From positions 62,001 to 126,000 of the forward strand of contig NW_026527084.1 in NCBI RefSeq assembly GCF_027744825.2: 64,000 nucleotides of DNA, given 5' to 3'. This DNA is from Synchiropus splendidus. Its lineage: Eukaryota > Chordata > Actinopteri > Syngnathiformes > Callionymidae. Below the pieces are notes generated by a model. It saw nothing but the letters and a program-made list of their open reading frames with translations. It did not search any database and was not told the DNA's origin. Position 1 is the first letter of the stretch. Each line of letters starts with the position of its first letter. Both the position numbers and the translations under genes were made by a program. This document shows positions 37,224 to 49,443 of the stretch, in pieces.

Positions 37224-38351
37224 ATCTAAACTGTCTGAAGTGTTTTTCCAAAGTTATGAACACTTTTATGTTTGGCGTTCCGAAACCCACCTTATCTCAG
37301 GCTGAAAAGCGTTTTTACGCATTGTGCCATAACTTTTCAGGGAAGCTTCAGAACATGAAATTTTAACCTCCCACTATAGCAGAAAGGGTCTTTCTAGTAG
37401 GTGCACATCAAATCTAAACTGTCTGAAGTGTTTTTCCAAAGTTATTAACACTTTTATGTTTGGCGTTCCGAAACCCACCTTATCTCAGGCTGAAAAGCGT
37501 TTTTGTGCATTGTGCCATAACTTTTCAGGGAAGCTTCAGAACATGAAATTTTAACCTCCCACTATAGCAGAAAGGGTCTTTCTAGTAGTTGCACATCAAA
37601 TCTAAACTGTCTGAAGTGTTTTTCCAAAGTTATCAACACTTTTATGTTTGGCGTTCCGAAACCCACCTTATCTCAGGCTGAAAAGCGTTTTTGTGCATTG
37701 TGCCATAACTTTTCAGGGAAGCTTCAGAACATGAAATTTTAACCTCCCACTATAGCAGAAAGGGTCTTTCTAGTAGTTGCACATCAAATCTAAGCTCTCT
37801 GAAGTGTTTTTCGAAAGTTATCAACACTTTTATGTTTGGCGTTCCGAAACCCACCTTATCTCAGGCTGAAAAGCGTTTTTGTGCATTGTGCCATAACTTT
37901 TCAGGAAAGCTTCAGAACATGAAATTTTAACCTCCCACTATAGCAGAAAGGGTCTTTCTGGTAGTTGCACATCAAATCTAAACTGTCTGAAGTGTTTTTC
38001 CAAAGTTATCAACACTTTTATGTTTGGCGTTCCGAAACCCACCTTATCTCAGGCTGAAAAGCGTTTTTACGCATTGTGCCATAACTTTTCAGGGAAGCTT
38101 CAGAACATGAAATTTTAACCTCCCACTATAGCAGAAAGGGTCTTTCTAGTAGGTGCACATCAAATCTAAGCTCTCTGAAGTGTTTTTCCAAAGTTATCAA
38201 CACTTTTATGTTTGGCGTTCCGAAACCCACCTTATCTCAGGCTGAAAAGCGTTTTTGTGCATTGTGCCATAACTTTTCAGGAAAGCTTCAGAACATGAAA
38301 TTTTAACCTCCCACTATAGCAGAAAGGGTCTTTCTAGTAGTTGCACATCAA
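37224..38351. repeat. Six-monomer block c-a-b-f(tggtag)-c-g, copy 1
   Basis: This class order, including the unusual direct step from a ggtg ending into an actg monomer, recurs at 44368-45495 (offset 7144 bp, 38 monomers) and 46248-47375 (a further 1880 bp). It carries a private gttatgaac near 37258. Confidence 0.75.
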
Positions 38352-39667
38352 ATCTAAACTGTCTGAAGTGTTTTTCCAAAGTTATTAACACTTTTATGTT
38401 TGGCGTTCCGAAACCCACCTTATCTCAGGCTGAAAAGCGTTTTTGTGCATTGTGCCATAACTTTTCAGGGAAGCTTCAGAACATGAAATTTTAACCTCCC
38501 ACTATAGCAGAAAGGGTCTTTCTAGTAGTTGCACATCAAATCTAAACTGTCTGAAGTGTTTTTCCAAAGTTATTAACACTTTTATGTTTGGCGTTCCGAA
38601 ACCCACCATATCTCAGGCTGAAAAGCGTTTTTGTGCATTGTGCCATAACTTTTCAGGGAAGCTTCAGAACATGAATTTTTAACCTCCCACTATAGCAGAA
38701 AGGGTCTTTCTAGTAGTTGCACATCAAATCTAAACTGTCTGAAGTGTTTTTCCAAAGTTATCAACACTTTTATGTTTGGCGTTCCGAAACCCACCTTATC
38801 TCAGGCTGAAAAGCGTTTTTACGCATTGTGCCATAACTTTTCAGGGAAGCTTCAGAACATGAAATTTTAACCTCCCACTATAGCAGAAAGGGTCTTTCTA
38901 GTAGGTGCACATCAAATCTAAGCTGTCTGAAGTGTTTTTCGAAAGTTATCAACACTTTTATGTTTGGCGTTCCGAAACCCACCTTATCTCAGGCTGAAAA
39001 GCGTTTTTGTGCATTGTGCCATAACTTTTCAGGGAAGCTTCAGAACATGAAATTTTAACCTCCCACTATAGCAGAAAGGGTCTTTCTAGTAGTTGCACAT
39101 CAAATCTAAGCTGTCTGAAGTGTTTTTCAAAAGTTATCAACACTTTTATGTTTGGCGTTCCGAAACCCACCTTATCTCAGGCTGAAAAGCGTTTTTGTGC
39201 ATTGTGCCATAACTTTTCAGGAAAGCTTCAGAACATGAAATTTTAACCTCCCACTATAGCAGAAAGGGTCTTTCTATTAGTTGCACATCAAATCTAAACT
39301 GTCTGAAGTGTTTTTCCAAAGTTATCAACACTTTTATGTTTGGCGTTCCGAAACCCACCTTATCTCAGGCTGAAAAGCGTTTTTACGCATTGTGCCATAA
39401 CTTTTCAGGGAAGCTTCAGAACATGAAATTTTAACCTCCCACTATAGCAGAAAGGGTCTTTCTAGTAGGTGCACATCAAATCTAAGCTGTCTGAAGTGTT
39501 TTTCGAAAGTTATCAACACTTTTATGTTTGGCGTTCCGAAACCCACCTTATCTCAGGCTGAAAAGCGTTTTTGTGCATTGTGCCATAACTTTTCAGAAAA
39601 GCTTCAGAACATGAAATTTTAACCTCCCACTATAGCAGAAAGGGTCTTTCTAGTAGTTGCACATCAA

Positions 39668-40043
39668 ATCTAAACTGTCTGAAGTGTTTTTCCAAAGTTA
39701 TCAACACTTTTATGTTTGGCGTTCCGAAACCCACCTTATCTCAGGCTGAAAAACGTTTTTACGCATTGTGCCATAACTTTTCAGGGAAGCTTCAGAACAT
39801 GAAATTTTAACCTCCCACTATAGCAGAAAGGGTCTTTCTAGTAGGTGCACATCAAATCTAAGCTCTCTGAAGTGTTTTTCGAAAGTTATCAACACTTTTA
39901 TGTTTGGCGTTCCGAATCCCACCTTATCTCAGGCTGAAAAGCGTTTTTGTGCATTGTGCCATAACTTTTCAGGGAAGCTTCAGAACATGAAATTTTAACC
40001 TCCCACTATAGCAGAAAGGGTCTTTCTAGTAGTTGCACATCAA
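39668..40043. repeat. Marker dimer aaacg/gaatccc, copy 2
   Basis: Same pair as 35908, offset 3760 bp. It directly precedes the 1316-bp tandem duplication. A cagaaaagc variant lies just upstream, near 39596. Confidence 0.85.
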
Positions 40044-42288
40044 ATCTAAACTGTCTGAAGTGTTTTTCCAAAGTTATTAACACTTTTATGTTTGGCGTTC
40101 CGAAACCCACCTTATCTCAGGCTGAAAAGCGTTTTTGTGCATTGTGCCATAACTTTTCAGGGAAGCTTCAGAACATGAAATTTTAACCTCCCACTATAGC
40201 AGAAAGGGTCTTTCTAGTAGTTGCACATCAAATCTAAACTGTCTGAAGTGTTTTTCCAAAGTTATCAACACTTTTATGTTTGGCGTTCCGAAACCCACCT
40301 TTTCTCAGGCTGAAAAGCGTTTTTACGCATTGTGCCATAACTTTTCAGGGAAGCTTCAGAACATGAAATTTTAACCTCCCACTATAGCAGAAAGGGTCTT
40401 TCTAGTAGGTGCACATCAAATCTAAGCTGTCTGAAGTGTTTTTCGAAAGTTATCAACACTTTTATGTTTGGCGTTCCGAAACCCACCTTATCTCAGGCTG
40501 AAAAGCGTTTTTGTGCATTGAGCCATAACTTTTCAGGGAAGCTTCAGAACATGAAATTTTAACCTCCCACTATAGCAGAAAGGGGCTTTCTAGTAGTTGC
40601 ACATCAAATCTAAGCTGTCTGAAGTGTTTTTCAAAAGTTATCAACACTTTTATGTTTGGCGTTCCGAAACCCACCTTATCTCAGGCTGAAAAGCGTTTTT
40701 GTGCATTGTGCCATAACTTTTCAGGAAAGCTTCAGAACATGAAATTTTAACCTCCCACTATAGCAGAAAGGGTCTTTCTAGTAGTTGCACATCAAATCTA
40801 AGCTGTCTGAAGTGTTTTTCAAAAGTTATCAACACTTTTATGTTTGGCGTTCCGAAACCCACCTTATCTCAGGCTGAAAAGCGTTTTTGTGCATTGTGCC
40901 ATAACTTTTCAGGGAAGCTTCAGAACATGAAATTTTAACCTCCCACTATAGCAGAAAGGGTCTTTCTAGTAGTTGCACATCAAATCTAAACTGTCTGAAG
41001 TGTTTTTCCAAAGTTATCAACACTTTTATGTTTGGCGTTCCGAAACCCACCTTATCTCAGGCTGAAAAGCGTTTTTACGCATTGTGCCATAACTTTTCAG
41101 GGAAGCTTCAGAACATGAAATTTTAACCTCCCACTATAGCAGAAAGGGTCTTTCTAGTAGGTGTACATCAAATCTAAGCTCTCTGAAGTGTTTTTCGAAA
41201 GTTATCAACACTTTTATGTTTGGCGTTCCGAAACCCACCTTATCTCAGGCTGAAAAGCGTTTTTGTGCATTGTGCCATAACTTTTCAGGAAAGCTTCAGA
41301 ACATGAAATTTTAACCTCCCACTATAGCAGAAAGGGTCTTTCTAGTAGTTGCACATCAAATCTAAACTGTCTGAAGTGTTTTTCCAAAGTTATTAACACT
41401 TTTATGTTTGGCGTTCCGAAACCCACCTTATCTCAGGCTGAAAAGCGTTTTTGTGCATTGTGCCATAACTTTTCAGGGAAGCTTCAGAACATGAAATTTT
41501 AACCTCCCACTATAGCAGAAAGGGTCTTTCTAGTAGTTGCACATCAAATCTAAACTGTCTGAAGTGTTTTTCCAAAGTTATCAACACTTTTATGTTTGGC
41601 GTTCCGAAACCCACCTTTTCTCAGGCTGAAAAGCGTTTTTACGCATTGTGCCATAACTTTTCAGGGAAGCTTCAGAACATGAAATTTTAACCTCCCACTA
41701 TAGCAGAAAGGGTCTTTCTAGTAGGTGCACATCAAATCTAAGCTGTCTGAAGTGTTTTTCGAAAGTTATCAACACTTTTATGTTTGGCGTTCCGAAACCC
41801 ACCTTATCTCAGGCTGAAAAGCGTTTTTGTGCATTGAGCCATAACTTTTCAGGGAAGCTTCAGAACATGAAATTTTAACCTCCCACTATAGCAGAAAGGG
41901 GCTTTCTAGTAGTTGCACATCAAATCTAAGCTGTCTGAAGTGTTTTTCAAAAGTTATCAACACTTTTATGTTTGGCGTTCCGAAACCCACCTTATCTCAG
42001 GCTGAAAAGCGTTTTTGTGCATTGTGCCATAACTTTTCAGGAAAGCTTCAGAACATGAAATTTTAACCTCCCACTATAGCAGAAAGGGTCTTTCTAGTAG
42101 TTGCACATCAAATCTAAGCTGTCTGAAGTGTTTTTCAAAAGTTATCAACACTTTTATGTTTGGCGTTCCGAAACCCACCTTATCTCAGGCTGAAAAGCGT
42201 TTTTGTGCATTGTGCCATAACTTTTCAGGGAAGCTTCAGAACATGAAATTTTAACCTCCCACTATAGCAGAAAGGGTCTTTCTAGTAG
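39976..42288. repeat. Seven-monomer (1316-bp) tandem duplication
   Basis: Two rare variants repeat at 1316 bp: accttttct (tttctcaggc at 40301 and 41617) and gcattgagcc (variant base at 40521 and 41837). They are accompanied by aggggcttt in the same monomers (near 40583 and 41899). The unit order is a-c(tttct)-d(gagcc)-e-caa/ggg-c-f. The first copy is complete, about 39976-41291. The second is about 1.0 kb and ends near 42288, where the terminal ggtg/gttg state differs. I saw no mismatch in the shared part. Confidence 0.85.
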
Positions 42289-43051
42289 GTGCACATCAAA
42301 TCTAAGCTGTCTGAAGTGTTTTTCGAAAGTTATCAACACTTTTATGTTTGGCGTTCCGAAACCCACCTTATCTCAGGCTGAAAAGCGTTTTTGTGCATTG
42401 TGCCATAACTTTTCAGGGAAGCTTCAGAACATGAAATTTTAACCTCCCACTATAGCAGAAAGGGTCTTTCTAGTAGTTGCACATCAAATCTAAGCTGTCT
42501 GAAGTGTTTTTCAAAAGTTATCAACACTTTTATGTTTGGCGTTCCGAAACCCACCTTATCTCAGGCTGAAAAGCGTTTTTGTGCATTGTGCCATAACTTT
42601 TCAGGAAAGCTTCAGAACATGAAATTTTAACCTCCCACTATAGCAGAAAGGGTCTTTCTAGTAGTTGCACATCAAATCTAAGCTGTCTGAAGTGTTTTTC
42701 AAAAGTTATCAACACTTTTATGTTTGGCGTTCCGAAACCCACCTTATCTCAGGCTGAAAAGCGTTTTTGTGCATTGTGCCATAACTTTTCAGGAAAGCTT
42801 CAGAACATGAAATTTTAACCTCCCACTATAGCAGAAAGGGTCTTTCTATTAGTTGCACATCAAATCTAAGCTGTCTGAAGTGTTTTTCGAAAGTTATCAA
42901 CACTTTTATGTTTGGCGTTCCGAAACCCACCTTATCTCAGGCTGAAAAGCGTTTTTGTGCATTGTGCCATAACTTTTCAGGAAAGCTTCAGAACATGAAA
43001 TTTTAACCTCCCACTATAGCAGAAAGGGTCTTTCTAGTAGTTGCACATCAA

Positions 43052-43427
43052 ATCTAAACTGTCTGAAGTGTTTTTCCAAAGTTATCAACACTTTTATGTT
43101 TGGCGTTCCGAAACCCACCTTATCTCAGGCTGAAAAACGTTTTTACGCATTGTGCCATAACTTTTCAGGGAAGCTTCAGAACATGAAATTTTAACCTCCC
43201 ACTATAGCAGAAAGGGTCTTTCTAGTAGGTGCACATCAAATCTAAGCTCTCTGAAGTGTTTTTCGAAAGTTATCAACACTTTTATGTTTGGCGTTCCGAA
43301 TCCCACCTTATCTCAGGCTGAAAAGCGTTTTTGTGCATTGTGCCATAACTTTTCAGGGAAGCTTCAGAACATGAAATTTTAACCTCCCACTATAGCAGAA
43401 AGGGTCTTTCTAGTAGTTGCACATCAA
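43052..43427. repeat. Marker dimer aaacg/gaatccc, copy 3
   Basis: Same pair as 35908, 3384 bp after copy 2. It is followed by a and by an acg monomer with accttttct and a private catgagatt (near 43750). Confidence 0.85.
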
Positions 43428-44367
43428 ATCTAAACTGTCTGAAGTGTTTTTCCAAAGTTATTAACACTTTTATGTTTGGCGTTCCGAAACCCACCTTATC
43501 TCAGGCTGAAAAGCGTTTTTGTGCATTGTGCCATAACTTTTCAGGGAAGCTTCAGAACATGAAATTTTAACCTCCCACTATAGCAGAAAGGGTCTTTCTA
43601 GTAGTTGCACATCAAATCTAAACTGTCTGAAGTGTTTTTCCAAAGTTATCAACACTTTTATGTTTGGCGTTCCGAAACCCACCTTTTCTCAGGCTGAAAA
43701 GCGTTTTTACGCATTGTGCCATAACTTTTCAGGGAAGCTTCAGAACATGAGATTTTAACCTCCCACTATAGCAGAAAGGGTCTTTCTAGTAGGTGCACAT
43801 CAAATCTAAGCTGTCTGAAGTGTTTTTCGAAAGTTATCAACACTTTTATGTTTGGCGTTCCGAAACCCACCTTATCTCAGGCTGAAAAGCGTTTTTGTGC
43901 ATTGTGCCATAACTTTTCAGGGAAGCTTCAGAACATGAAATTTTAACCTCCCACTATAGCAGAAAGGGTCTTTCTAGTAGTTGCACATCAAATCTAAGCT
44001 GTCTGAAGTGTTTTTCAAAAGTTATCAACACTTTTATGTTTGGCGTTCCGAAACCCACCTTATCTCAGGCTGAAAAGCGTTTTTGTGCATTGTGCCATAA
44101 CTTTTCAGGAAAGCTTCAGAACATGAAATTTTAACCTCCCACTATAGCAGAAAGGGTCTTTCTAGTAGTTGCACATCAAATCTAAGCTGTCTGAAGTGTT
44201 TTTCAAAAGTTATCAACACTTTTATGTTTGGCGTTCCGAAACCCACCTTATCTCAGGCTGAAAAGCGTTTTTGTGCATTGTGCCATAACTTTTCAGGGAA
44301 GCTTCAGAACATGAAATTTTAACCTCCCACTATAGCAGAAAGGGTCTTTCTAGTAGTTGCACATCAA

Positions 44368-47300
44368 ATCTAAACTGTCTGAAGTGTTTTTCCAAAGTTA
44401 TCAACACTTTTATGTTTGGCGTTCCGAAACCCACCTTATCTCGGGCTGAAAAGCGTTTTTACGCATTGTGCCATAACTTTTCAGGGAAGCTTCAGAACAT
44501 GAAATTTTAACCTCCCACTATAGCAGAAAGGGTCTTTCTAGTAGGTGCACATCAAATCTAAACTGTCTGAAGTGTTTTTCCAAAGTTATTAACACTTTTA
44601 TGTTTGGCGTTCCGAAACCCACCTTATCTCAGGCTGAAAAGCGTTTTTGTGCATTGTGCCATAACTTTTCAGGGAAGCTTCAGAACATGAAATTTTAACC
44701 TCCCACTATAGCAGAAAGGGTCTTTCTAGTAGTTGCACATCAAATCTAAACTGTCTGAAGTGTTTTTCCAAAGTTATCAACACTTTTATGTTTGGCGTTC
44801 CGAAACCCACCTTATCTCAGGCTGAAAAGCGTTTTTGTGCATTGTGCCATAACTTTTCAGGGAAGCTTCAGAACATGAAATTTTAACCTCCCACTATAGC
44901 AGAAAGGGTCTTTCTAGTAGTTGCACATCAAATCTAAGCTCTCTGAAGTGTTTTTCGAAAGTTATCAACACTTTTATGTTTGGCGTTCCGAAACCCACCT
45001 TATCTCAGGCTGAAAAGCGTTTTTGTGCATTGTGCCATAACTTTTCAGGAAAGCTTCAGAACATGAAATTTTAACCTCCCACTATAGCAGAAAGGGTCTT
45101 TCTGGTAGTTGCACATCAAATCTAAACTGTCTGAAGTGTTTTTCCAAAGTTATCAACACTTTTATGTTTGGCGTTCCGAAACCCACCTTATCTCAGGCTG
45201 AAAAGCGTTTTTACGCATTGTGCCATAACTTTTCAGGGAAGCTTCAGAACATGAAATTTTAACCTCCCACTATAGCAGAAAGGGTCTTTCTAGTAGGTGC
45301 ACATCAAATCTAAGCTCTCTGAAGTGTTTTTCCAAAGTTATCAACACTTTTATGTTTGGCGTTCCGAAACCCACCTTATCTCAGGCTGAAAAGCGTTTTT
45401 GTGCATTGTGCCATAACTTTTCAGGAAAGCTTCAGAACATGAAATTTTAACCTCCCACTATAGCAGAAAGGGTCTTTCTAGTAGTTGCACATCAAATCTA
45501 AACTGTCTGAAGTGTTTTTCCAAAGTTATCAACACTTTTATGTTTGGCGTTCCGAAACCCACCTTATCTCAGGCTGAAAAGCGTTTTTGTGCATTGTGCC
45601 ATAACTTTTCAGGGAAGCTTCAGAACATGAAATTTTAACCTCCCACTATAGCAGAAAGGGTCTTTCTAGTAGTTGCACATCAAATCTAAACTGTCTGAAG
45701 TGTTTTTCCAAAGTTATTAACACTTTTATGTTTGGCGTTCCGAAACCCACCTTTTCTCAGGCTGAAAAGCGTTTTTATGCATTGTGCCATAACTTTTCAG
45801 GGAAGCTTCAGAACATGAAATTTTAACCTCCCACTATAGCAGAAAGGGTCTTTCTAGTAGGTGCACATCAAATCTAAGCTGTCTGAAGTGTTTTTCGAAA
45901 GTTATCAACACTTTTATGTTTGGCGTTCCGAAACCCACCTTATCTCAGGCTGAAAAGCGTTTTTGTGCATTGTGCCATAACTTTTCAGGAAAGCTTCAGA
46001 ACATGAAATTTTAACCTCCCACTATAGCAGAAAGGGTCTTTCTAGTAGTTGCACATCAAATCTAAGCTGTCTGAAGTGTTTTTCAAAAGTTATCAACACT
46101 TTTATGTTTGGCGTTCCGAAACCCACCTTATCTCAGGCTGAAAAGCGTTTTTGTGCATTGTGCCATAACTTTTCAGGGAAGCTTCAGAACATGAAATTTT
46201 AACCTCCCACTATAGCAGAAAGGGTCTTTCTAGTAGTTGCACATCAAATCTAAACTGTCTAAAGTGTTTTTCCAAAGTTATCAACACTTTTATGTTTGGC
46301 GTTCCGAAACCCACCTTATCTCAGGCTGAAAAGCGTTTTTACGCATTGTGCCATAACTTTTCAGGGAAGCTTCAGAACATGAAATTTTAACCTCCCACTA
46401 TAGCAGAAAGGGTCTTTCTAGTAGGTGCACATCAAATCTAAACTGTCTGAAGTGTTTTTCCAAAGTTATTAACACTTTTATGTTTGGCGTTCCGAAACCC
46501 ACCTTATCTCAGGCTGAAAAGCGTTTTTGTGCATTGTGCCATAACTTTTCAGGGAAGCTTCAGAACATGAAATTTTAACCTCCCACTATAGCAGAAAGGG
46601 TCTTTCTAGTAGTTGCACATCAAATCTAAACTGTCTGAAGTGTTTTTCCAAAGTTATCAACACTTTTATGTTTGGCGTTCCGAAACCCACCTTATCTCAG
46701 GCTGAAAAGCGTTTTTGTGCATTGTGCCATAACTTTTCAGGGAAGCTTCAGAACATGAAATTTTAACCTCCCACTATAGCAGAAAGGGTCTTTCTAGTAG
46801 TTGCACATCAAATCTAAGCTCTCTGAAGTGTTTTTCGAAAGTTATCAACACTTTTATGTTTGGCGTTCCGAAACCCACCTTATCTCAGGCTGAAAAGCGT
46901 TTTTGTGCATTGTGCCATAACTTTTCAGGAAAGCTTCAGAACATGAAATTTTAACCTCCCACTATAGCAGAAAGGGTCTTTCTGGTAGTTGCACATCAAA
47001 TCTAAACTGTCTGAAGTGTTTTTCGAAAGTTATCAACACTTTTATGTTTGGCGTTCCGAAACCCCCCTTATCTCAGGCTGAAAAGCGTTTTTACGCATTG
47101 TGCCATAACTTTTCAGGGAAGCTTCAGAACATGAAATTTTAACCTCCCACTATAGCAGAAAGGGTCTTTCTAGTAGGTGCACATCAAATCTAAGCTCTCT
47201 GAAGTGTTTTTCCAAAGTTATCAACACTTTTATGTTTGGCGTTCCGAAACCCACCTTATCTCAGGCTGAAAAGCGTTTTTGTGCATTGTGCCATAACTTT

Positions 47301-47375
47301 TCAGGAAAGCTTCAGAACATGAAATTTTAACCTCCCACTATAGCAGAAAGGGTCTTTCTAGTAGTTGCACATCAA
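44368..47375. repeat. Ten-monomer (1880-bp) duplication
   Basis: The block c-a-b-f(tggtag)-c-g at 44368-45495 recurs at 46248-47375, offset exactly 1880 bp. Four further monomers (45496, 45684, 45872 and 46060) fill the space between them. Private changes mark the copies: tcgggctg near 44442 in the first, and tctaaagtg near 46261 and acccccctt near 47065 in the second. The second copy has cga in the monomer at 47000 where the first has cca, perhaps a conversion tract. Confidence 0.8.
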
Positions 47376-48503
47376 ATCTAAACTGTCTGAAGTGTTTTTC
47401 CAAAGTTATTAACACTTTTATGTTTGGCGTTCCGAAACCCACCTTATCTCAGGCTGAAAAGCGTTTTTGTGCATTGTGCCATAACTTTTCAGGGAAGCTT
47501 CAGAACATGAAATTTTAACCTCCCACGATAGCAGAAAGGGTCTTTCTAGTAGTTGCACATCAAATCTAAACTGTCTGAAGTGTTTTTCCAAAGTTATCAA
47601 CACTTTTATGTTTGGCGTTCCGAAACCCACCTTATCTCAGGCTGAAAAGCGTTTTTACGCATTGTGCCATAACTTTTCAGGGAAGCTTCAGAACATGAAA
47701 TTTTAACCTCCCACTATAGCAGAAAGGGTCTTTCTAGTAGGTGCACATCAAATCTAAGCTGTCTGAAGTGTTTTTCGAAAGTTATCAACACTTTTATGTT
47801 TGGCGTTCCGAAACCCACCTTATCTCAGGCTGAAAAGCGTTTTTGTGCATTGTGCCATAACTTTTCAGGGAAGCTTCAGAACATGAAATTTTAACCTCCC
47901 ACTATAGCAGAAAGGGTCTTTCTGGTAGTTGCACATCAAATCTAAACTGTCTGAAGTGTTTTTCGAAAGTTATCAACACTTTTATGTTTGGCGTTCCGAA
48001 ACCCACCTTATCTCAGGCTGAAAAGCGTTTTTGTGCATTGTGCCATAACTTTTCAGGGAAGCTTCAGAACATGAAATTTTAACCTCCCACGATAGCAGAA
48101 AGGGTCTTTCTAGTAGTTGCACATCAAATCTAAACTGTCTGAAGTGTTTTTCCAAAGTTATCAACACTTTTATGTTTGGCGTTCCGAAACCCACCTTATC
48201 TCAGGCTGAAAAGCGTTTTTACGCATTGTGCCATAACTTTTCAGGGAAGCTTCAGAACATGAAATTTTAACCTCCCACTATAGCAGAAAGGGTCTTTCTA
48301 GTAGGTGCACATCAAATCTAAGCTGTCTGAAGTGTTTTTCGAAAGTTATCAACACTTTTATGTTTGGCGTTCCGAAACCCACCTTATCTCAGGCTGAAAA
48401 GCGTTTTTGTGCATTGTGCCATAACTTTTCAGGGAAGCTTCAGAACATGAAATTTTAACCTCCCACTATAGCAGAAAGGGTCTTTCTAGTAGTTGCACAT
48501 CAA
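47376..48503. repeat. Three-monomer (564-bp) tandem duplication
   Basis: The rare variant cccacgatag (normally cccactatag) lies at 47522 and 48086, exactly 564 bp apart, in the order cgatag-monomer, c, d. The first monomer of the second copy has cga/atc where the first copy has cca/att, so the left edge lies between those sites and the cgatag. This variant opens the chance minus-strand frames at 47418-47630 and 47982-48194. Confidence 0.85.
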
Positions 48504-49067
48504 ATCTAAGCTGTCTGAAGTGTTTTTCAAAAGTTATCAACACTTTTATGTTTGGCGTTCCGAAACCCACCTTATCTCAGGCTGAAAAGCGTTTTTGTGC
48601 ATTGTGCCATAACTTTTCAGGAAAGCTTCAGAACATGAAATTTTAACCTCCCACTATAGCAGAAAGGGTCTTTCTATTAGTTGCACATCAAATCTAAACT
48701 GTCTGAAGTGTTTTTCCAAAGTTATCAACACTTTTATGTTTGGCGTTCCGAAACCCACCTTATCTCAGGCTGAAAAGCGTTTTTACGCATTGTGCCATAA
48801 CTTTTCAGGGAAGCTTCAGAACATGAAATTTTAACCTCCCACTATAGCAGAAAGGGTCTTTCTAGTAGGTGCACATCAAATCTAAGCTGTCTGAAGTGTT
48901 TTTCGAAAGTTATCAACACTTTTATGTTTGGCGTTCCGAAACCCACCTTATCTCAGGCTGAAAAGCGTTTTTGTGCATTGTGCCATAACTTTTCAGGAAA
49001 GCTTCAGAACATGAAATTTTAACCTCCCACTATAGCAGAAAGGGTCTTTCTAGTAGTTGCACATCAA

Positions 49068-49443
49068 ATCTAAACTGTCTGAAGTGTTTTTCGAAAGTTA
49101 TCAACACTTTTATGTTTGGCGTTCCGAAACCCACCTTATCTCAGGCTGAAAAACGTTTTCACGCATTGTGCCATAACTTTTCAGGGAAGCTTCAGAACAT
49201 GAAATTTTAACCTCCCACTATAGCAGAAAGGGTCTTTCTAGTAGGTGCACATCAAATCTAAGCTCTCTGAAGTGTTTTTCGAAAGTTATCAACACTTTTA
49301 TGTTTGGCGTTCCGAATCCCACCTTATCTCAGGCTGAAAAGCGTTTTTGTGCATTGTGCCATAACTTTTCAGGGAAGCTTCAGAACATGAAATTTTAACC
49401 TCCCACTATAGCAGAAAGGGTCTTTCTAGTAGTTGCACATCAA
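49068..49443. repeat. Marker dimer aaacg/gaatccc, copy 4 (diverged)
   Basis: Same pair, 6016 bp after copy 3. Here the first monomer carries cga instead of cca and acgttttcacg instead of acgtttttacg. The following monomer has a private caaatcaaaactg (near 49446). The downstream order also differs from the other three copies, so only a short patch is shared. Confidence 0.8.

Noticed and set aside
47418..47630. 70-residue minus-strand open frame as a gene
   Set aside because: Same accidental frame as at 7751, opened by the cgatag variant.
47982..48194. 70-residue minus-strand open frame as a gene
   Set aside because: A 564-bp duplicate of the frame at 47418. Its repetition reflects satellite duplication, not a gene family.
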